Of a stretch of 26,789 bases of DNA, positions 22,707 to 26,789 are shown piece by piece. Origin of the DNA: DATAAM01 sp036260075. GTDB lineage: Bacteria; Actinomycetota; Acidimicrobiia; Acidimicrobiales; JAHWLA01. Position 1 is the stretch's first letter; each line of letters starts with the position of its first letter. The stretch covers positions 1-26,789 of the forward strand of contig DATAAM010000015.1 of assembly GCA_036260075.1 (NCBI GenBank). Reading direction: 5' to 3'. The notes under the pieces were generated by a model. The model ran no database searches. It had not been told where the DNA came from and saw nothing but the letters and a program-made list of their open reading frames with translations. The translations under genes were made by a program, and so were the position numbers.

Positions 22707-22901
22707 CTAGTGGGCCGCCTTCTGGATCTTTCCGGCCCGGATGCAGGAGGTGCAGACGTGCACCCGCTTGGGCGCGCCGTTGACGATCGCCCGCACCCGC
22801 TGGATGTTGGGGTTCCACCGCCGCTTGGTGCGCCGGTGCGAGTGGCTGATGCTCATGCCGAAAGAGGGGTGCTTGCCGCACACCTCGCACACCGCTGCCA
22901 T
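22707..22901 (-). CDS. rpmB: 50S ribosomal protein L28
   Basis: 64-residue large-subunit ribosomal protein: MAAVCEVCGKHPSFGMSISHSHRRTKRRWNPN then IQRVRAIVNGAPKRVHVCTSCIRAGKI. It is the zinc-binding (C+) form, with the two pairs CEVC and CTSC. The open frame extends upstream, but ATG 22901 matches the family N-terminus and has a good AGGAG ribosome binding site eight bases before it. A -10-like TAACCT (22948-22943) gives an approximately 35-base leader. The gene is divergent from the DAK2 kinase gene, the common rpmB / yloV-recG arrangement. One rpmB is essential, and this looks like the main copy, but a second, zinc-free copy elsewhere is possible in actinobacteria. Confidence 0.96.
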   Translation of the reverse strand: MAAVCEVCGKHPSFGMSISHSHRRTKRRWNPNIQRVRAIVNGAPKRVHVCTSCIRAGKIQKAAH

Positions 22902-22942
22902 GACGCGCACGCTCCTGCTCGGGGACTGCCGGGAACCCGACG

Positions 22943-22952
22943 AGGTTAGCAT
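22943..22952. promoter_or_regulatory. Overlapping divergent -10 elements, rpmB and DAK2 kinase gene
   Basis: On the + strand TAGCAT (22947-22952) ends 8 bases before ATG 22961 of the kinase gene, which has no ribosome binding site: a probable leaderless start. On the - strand TAACCT (22948-22943) serves rpmB. The hexamers share the bases TA at 22947-22948, exactly the geometry found at 7825-7834. No -35 elements stand out. Confidence 0.45.
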
Positions 22953-22960
22953 CCGCACCC

Positions 22961-24589
22961 ATGGAGACGCTCGAGCGGCTGGCGGCGGCGCACCTGCGAG
23001 CGGCGATGTCCACCTACCGCGACGCCCTGCGGGCGCACCAGGAGGCCGTCAACCGGCTCAACGTCTACCCCGTGCCCGACGGCGACACCGGCACCAACAT
23101 GGCGCTCACCTTGGAGGAGGTCGTCAAGGAGACAGCGGCCGCCGACGACGACATGGTCGCCACCTGCAAGGCCATCGGGCACGGCGCCCTGATGGGGGCG
23201 CGGGGCAACTCGGGCGTCATCCTCTCGCAGATCCTCCGGGCCGTGGCCGACGGCTGCAAGGGCCTCGACGCCGCGGGCCCGGCCGACGTGGCCGCCGCGC
23301 TGGAGCACGCCGCCGAGGTCGCCTACGAGGCCGTCATGCGGCCGGTGGAGGGCACGATCCTCACCGTGGTGCGGGAGGCCGCCGAGGCGGCGGCCAAGGC
23401 GGCCGACAGCGGCGGCTCGCTGGTCGACGTGCTCGACGCGGCCAAGGCGGCCGGCGCCGACTCCCTGGCCCGCACGCCGGAGCTGCTGCCCGTCCTCAAG
23501 GAGGCAGGCGTGGTCGACGCGGGCGGCGCCGGCTTCCTCCTCCTGCTCGACGCCTTCCTCCACGTGGTGTGCGGCCGGCCGCTGCCCCAGCCCCCTGTCG
23601 TGGAGGCGGCCGTCGAGCGCATCGACACGGCCGTGCACGCGGCCCACGAGGCCGGCAGCGACTTGCGGTACGAGGTCATGTACTTCCTCGAGGCTCCCGA
23701 CGAGACGATCCCCGCCTTCAAGAACGTGTGGGCGGGCATCGGCGACTCGATCGTGGTCGTGGGCGGCGACGGCATCTGGAACTGCCACATCCACACCGAC
23801 GACATCGGCGCCGCCATCGAGGCGGCCATGGACTGCGGCCGGCCCCGCAACATCCGGGTCACCGACCTCCACGAGCAGGTGGAGGAGGAGCGCTGGGTGC
23901 GGGAGGCGGCCGAGGCGGCCGAGCCGGAGGAGCACCACGAGCCGGTGCCCACCGCCGTGGTGGCCGTGGGCACGGGCGACGGCATCCGCCGCATCTTCCA
24001 CTCGCTCGGCGTGCAGAAGGTGGTGGCGGGCGGCCAGTCGATGAACCCGTCCACCGCCCAGATCCTCGAAGCGGTGGAGGCGGCGCCCGGGGAGCAGGTC
24101 GTGATCCTGCCCAACAACAAGAACATCATCCCGGTGGCCGAGCAGGTGGCGCCCCTCACGTCGAAGCCCGTCGCCGTGGTGCCGACCACCGGCATCACCG
24201 AGGGCTTCGCCGCCCTGCTGGAGTACGACCCCGAGGCCACGGCGGCGGAGAACGCCTCGGTCATGGCCGAGTCGTCCCGTCGGGTGGTGTCGGGCGAGGT
24301 GACGCAGGCGGTGCGCGACTCCGGCGAGGTCAAGCAGGGCGACTGGATCGGGCTGTCGAGCAAGCGCATCGAAGCGGTGGCGCCCACGCAGGCCGAGGCC
24401 GCGTGCGGGCTGCTCGACGTGCTCGTCACCGACGAGCACGAGATCGTCACGATCATCGAGGGCGACGGCGCGTCGGCCGCCGACACCCGCCGCATCACCG
24501 AGTGGTTGCGCGAGCACCGGCCCGACGTCGCCGCCGAGGTGCACCACGGCGGCCAGCCGCTGTACCCGTACCTGTTCTCGATCGAGTAG
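22961..24589 (+). CDS. DAK2-domain kinase, YloV/FakA-like
   Basis: 542-residue cytoplasmic protein like the ATP-binding subunit FakA (YloV), which phosphorylates FakB-bound fatty acids in Firmicutes. The N-terminal DhaL-like DAK2 domain (about 10-200) has NVYPVPDGDTGTNMALTLEEV, where the three Asp bind Mg-ATP, plus IGHGALMGARGNSGVILSQILR and VVDAGGAGFLLLLDAF. The middle is SDLRYEVMYFLEA and GDSIVVVGGDGIWNCHIHTDDIGAAIE. The C-terminal part (TAVVAVGTGDGIRRIFHSLGVQKVVAGGQSMNPSTAQILEAVEA, VVILPNNKNIIPVAEQ) is the DhaK-like FakA C-domain. No FakB gene and no Asp23/YloU gene is present, so the acceptor is unknown. ATG 22961 is adjacent to a TAGCAT -10. recG follows 51 bases downstream on the same strand. 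Confidence 0.92.
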   Translation: METLERLAAAHLRAAMSTYRDALRAHQEAVNRLNVYPVPDGDTGTNMALTLEEVVKETAAADDDMVATCKAIGHGALMGARGNSGVILSQILRAVADGCKGLDAAGPADVAAALEHAAEVAYEAVMRPVEGTILTVVREAAEAAAKAADSGGSLVDVLDAAKAAGADSLARTPELLPVLKEAGVVDAGGAGFLLLLDAFLHVVCGRPLPQPPVVEAAVERIDTAVHAAHEAGSDLRYEVMYFLEAPDETIPAFKNVWAGIGDSIVVVGGDGIWNCHIHTDDIGAAIEAAMDCGRPRNIRVTDLHEQVEEERWVREAAEAAEPEEHHEPVPTAVVAVGTGDGIRRIFHSLGVQKVVAGGQSMNPSTAQILEAVEAAPGEQVVILPNNKNIIPVAEQVAPLTSKPVAVVPTTGITEGFAALLEYDPEATAAENASVMAESSRRVVSGEVTQAVRDSGEVKQGDWIGLSSKRIEAVAPTQAEAACGLLDVLVTDEHEIVTIIEGDGASAADTRRITEWLREHRPDVAAEVHHGGQPLYPYLFSIE

Positions 24590-24602
24590 TGCCCTCCACC
24601 GT

Positions 24603-24633
24603 CCTCCCCGGTGCCGAAACGGCACGAGGGAGG
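24603..24633 (+). promoter_or_regulatory. Hairpin that would mask the recG ribosome binding site
   Basis: In the 51 bases before recG, 24603-24608 (CCTCCC) pairs with 24628-24633 (GGGAGG) and 24611-24616 (GTGCCG) pairs with 24620-24625 (CGGCAC), separated by a two-base mismatch and closed by an AAA loop. The 3' arm is the Shine-Dalgarno sequence seven bases before GTG 24641. Folding in the mRNA would restrict recG translation; this is inference. Confidence 0.4.
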
Positions 24634-24640
24634 GCGGGTA

Positions 24641-26743
24641 GTGGCGCGGACGCTGGGGAAGCTCGCGACAACGCCCGTCACCGAGCTGCGCGGGGTGGGC
24701 GCCAAGCGGGCGGACGCGCTGGAGGAGCTCGGCGTCGAGAGCGTGCTCGACCTCCTGACCCACTACCCGCGCCGCTACGTCGACCGCACCACGCAGGTGC
24801 CCATCGGCTCGCTCACGGTGGGCGAGGAGGCGATGGTGGTCGGCGAGGTCAAGCGGGCGAACGTCCTGCGCGGCCGCAACCGGGGCAGCGCCCGGGCCGA
24901 GATCGACGTGCACGACGGCACCGGGTTCCTCCGCTGCACGTTCTTCAACCAGGCCTGGCGGGCCAAGCAGCTGCCGGTGGGCACCACAGCCGTGTTCTTC
25001 GGCAAGCTCGACCTCTACCGAGGCCGCCGCCAGATGACCAACCCCGTGGTCGACCTCATCGGCGACCGCACCGGGCGGATCGTTCCGATCTACCCGCAGT
25101 CGGAGAAGGTCGACCTGAAGACGTGGGAGATCGCCGCCTGGGTGGAGGAGGCGCTGGAGCGGGCGGGCGAGTTCGTCGACCCGTTGCCGGTGGAGTGGCG
25201 CGACCGGCTCGACCTGGGCGAGCGCACGTGGGCGTTCCGCCAGATCCACGCGCCCGAGTCGCTGGACGCGGCGTGGGCGGCCCGGCGGCGGCTGGCGTTC
25301 GACGAGCTGTTCCGACTCCAGGTGATGCTCGTGCTGCGCAAGCGGGCGGTGGAGCGGGAGTCGAAGGGCATCCGCCACGTGGCCGGCGGCGAGCTCGTGC
25401 GGCGGTTCCACGAGCGGCTGCCGTTCCCGCTCACCGGCGCCCAGCGCCGGGCGATCGCCGAGATCGAGGCCGACATGGCGGGCCCGCACCCGATGCATCG
25501 GCTCTTGCAAGGCGACGTGGGCTCGGGCAAGACCGTGGTGGCGGTGAGCGCGCTGCTGACCGCCGTGCAGGGCGGGTACCAGGGCGCGCTCATGGTGCCG
25601 ACCGAGGTGCTGGCCGAGCAGCACCACCTCGGCGTGCGGGCCCTGCTGGCCGACGTGGCGGTGCCCGACGTGGAGGCGTCGCTCTTCGGCGAGCGCCCGC
25701 TGCGGGTGGAGCTGCTCACCAACCGCACCACGGCGGCCGACCGCACCCGGCTCCACGCGGCGTTGCGGGCGGGCGAGGTCGACATCCTCATCGGGACGCA
25801 CGCGCTGCTGTTCGAGGGCGTGGAGTTCGCCCGACTCGGGCTCGTGGTGATCGACGAGCAGCACCGGTTCGGCGTCGAGCAGCGGGCCGCCCTGCGGGGC
25901 AAGGGCGACGACCCCGACGTGCTGGTGATGACGGCGACGCCGATCCCCCGCACGGCGGCCATGACCGTGTACGGCGACCTCGACATGACCGTGCTCGACG
26001 AGCTGCCGCCAGGGCGCACGCCCGTCCGCACGCTCTGGGCCCGTGGCCCGCTCGAGCAGGCCCAGGCGTGGGAGCGGGTGAAGCAGGAGGTGGGTGCAGG
26101 CCGACAGGCCTACGTGGTGTGCCCGCTGGTGGAGGAGTCGGAGCGGGTGCAGGCCAGCTCGGCCACGGTGGAGTTCGACCGGCTGCGGGCCGAGGTGTTC
26201 CCCGACCTTCGACTGGCCCTGCTGCACGGACAGATGCGGCCCGCCGACAAGGAGGCCGTGATGGCCGCCTTCCGGCGGGGCGAGGTCGACGTGCTGGTGT
26301 CCACCACCGTCATCGAGGTGGGCGTCGACGTGCCCAACGCCTCGGTCATGGTCATCGAGGACGCCGACCGCTTCGGCATCGCCCAGCTGCACCAGCTGCG
26401 CGGCCGCGTCGGCCGGGGCGCCGCCCGCTCGTGGTGCTACCTGCTCGGCCCGCCCGACAACCCCCGCCTCGAGGCGGTGGAGCGCACCACCGACGGCTTC
26501 GAGCTGGCCGAGGTCGACTTGGAGCTGCGGGGCGAGGGCACGATCCTCGGCACCCGGCAGAAGGGGCGCAGCGACCTGAAGCTGGCGTCGCTGCGGCGCG
26601 ACAAGGACCTGGTGCGGACAGCCCGCGAGGTCGCCTTCGCCGTGGTCGACGCCGACCCGTTCCTCGAACGGCATCCGGCGCTGGCCGACGAGATCCGGGC
26701 CGTCATCGAGCCCGAAGAGGCGGCCTTCCTCTTCGAGTCGTGA
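24641..26743 (+). CDS. recG: ATP-dependent DNA helicase RecG
   Basis: 700-residue superfamily 2 helicase that remodels stalled replication forks and Holliday junctions. The N-terminal wedge domain has TELRGVGAKRADALEELGVESVLDLLTHYPRRYVDR and an OB fold (EAMVVGEVKRANVLRG, FLRCTFFNQAWRAKQL). Helicase motifs are LTGAQRRAIAEIEADM, LLQGDVGSGKTVVA (Walker A at 291-298), VPTEVLAEQH, LLIGTHAL-type ILIGTHALLFEG, VIDEQHRFGV (DEQH at 405-408), VMTATPIPRT, HGQMRPADKEAVMAAFRRGEVDVLVSTTVIEVGVDVPNA and QLHQLRGRVGRG, then the TRG region. GTG 24641 is chosen over GTG 24611 because GGGAGGG lies seven bases before it and the extra residues are hairpin sequence. It follows the DAK2 kinase gene as in many bacteria. 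The gene usually next, rsmD, would lie outside the window. Confidence 0.96.
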   Translation: MARTLGKLATTPVTELRGVGAKRADALEELGVESVLDLLTHYPRRYVDRTTQVPIGSLTVGEEAMVVGEVKRANVLRGRNRGSARAEIDVHDGTGFLRCTFFNQAWRAKQLPVGTTAVFFGKLDLYRGRRQMTNPVVDLIGDRTGRIVPIYPQSEKVDLKTWEIAAWVEEALERAGEFVDPLPVEWRDRLDLGERTWAFRQIHAPESLDAAWAARRRLAFDELFRLQVMLVLRKRAVERESKGIRHVAGGELVRRFHERLPFPLTGAQRRAIAEIEADMAGPHPMHRLLQGDVGSGKTVVAVSALLTAVQGGYQGALMVPTEVLAEQHHLGVRALLADVAVPDVEASLFGERPLRVELLTNRTTAADRTRLHAALRAGEVDILIGTHALLFEGVEFARLGLVVIDEQHRFGVEQRAALRGKGDDPDVLVMTATPIPRTAAMTVYGDLDMTVLDELPPGRTPVRTLWARGPLEQAQAWERVKQEVGAGRQAYVVCPLVEESERVQASSATVEFDRLRAEVFPDLRLALLHGQMRPADKEAVMAAFRRGEVDVLVSTTVIEVGVDVPNASVMVIEDADRFGIAQLHQLRGRVGRGAARSWCYLLGPPDNPRLEAVERTTDGFELAEVDLELRGEGTILGTRQKGRSDLKLASLRRDKDLVRTAREVAFAVVDADPFLERHPALADEIRAVIEPEEAAFLFES

Positions 26744-26745
26744 CC

Positions 26746-26789
26746 GACCCCCGTTCTGGGAGGCGGATCGTCGGCCATGGCCGACGATC
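26746..26789. repeat. Cut-off palindrome after recG sharing its outer end with the ligC hairpin
   Basis: Two bases after the recG stop comes GACCCCCGTTCT (26746-26757), identical to 22639-22650 at the start of the ligC/rpmB hairpin. Bases 26766-26789 form a perfect 24-base palindrome centred at 26777/26778, and the window stops exactly at its end. The left flank GGGAGGCG (26758-26765) suggests that the stem continues past the window. It probably terminates recG. Confidence 0.6.

Noticed and set aside
22946..26674. A 1242-codon open frame on the - strand opposite the DAK2 kinase and recG
   Set aside because: It runs across two well-identified genes and their gap, and is rich in His, Gly, Arg and Leu runs typical of antisense GC-rich sequence.

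Overview
This window is very GC-rich (roughly 70% or more by eye), densely packed chromosomal DNA from what is most likely an actinobacterium, possibly of the Acidimicrobiia. The reasons are a BldD-type regulator, an ECF42-type sigma factor with a YCII/DGPF partner, a mycobacterial-type LigC, an hrcA-dnaJ-rsmE cluster, and several starts that look leaderless (a TANNNT -10 element 6-8 bases before the start codon). The taxonomic placement is an inference. I see no tRNA, rRNA, CRISPR array, transposase or prophage. No stretch over 300 bases lacks a gene.

Layout. 1-545: small PH-like hypothetical protein. 542-3474 (-): biotin genes bioA-bioF-bioD, overlapping end to end, without bioB. 3502-6306 (+): hrcA-dnaJ-rsmE, overlapping. 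6366-6902 (+): BldD-like regulator with both halves of the cyclic-di-GMP binding signature. 6899-7816 (-): NAD-dependent sugar-nucleotide epimerase. 7842-8918 (+): hemW. 8938-12133 (-): DUF72 protein, alpha/beta hydrolase with no ordinary start codon, TauE/SafE-type permease and a MerR regulator. 12184-12597 (+): RsbW-like serine kinase. 12594-14117 (-): phytoene-desaturase-like FAD enzyme. 14150-15811 (+): 4-alpha-glucanotransferase malQ. 15801-21447 (-): YCII protein, ECF42-like sigma factor, then a 1334-residue protein joining a patatin-like lipase to a CPBP intramembrane protease. 21571-22623 (+): LigC-type DNA ligase. 22707-22901 (-): rpmB. 22961-26743 (+): DAK2/FakA-like kinase and recG, the widely conserved rpmB-yloV-recG neighbourhood.

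The strongest candidate for something undescribed is the patatin-CPBP fusion behind the YCII/ECF42 pair. All visible catalytic motifs of both enzymes are present, so one membrane protein could carry lipid-hydrolase and intramembrane-protease activities. Other points of interest are the BldD-like protein, three convergent pairs whose stop codons interlock in a single CTAG, divergent starts with overlapping -10 elements, a 27-bp perfect hairpin whose outer end recurs after recG, and a hydrolase reading frame separated from the upstream DUF72 gene by one in-frame stop.
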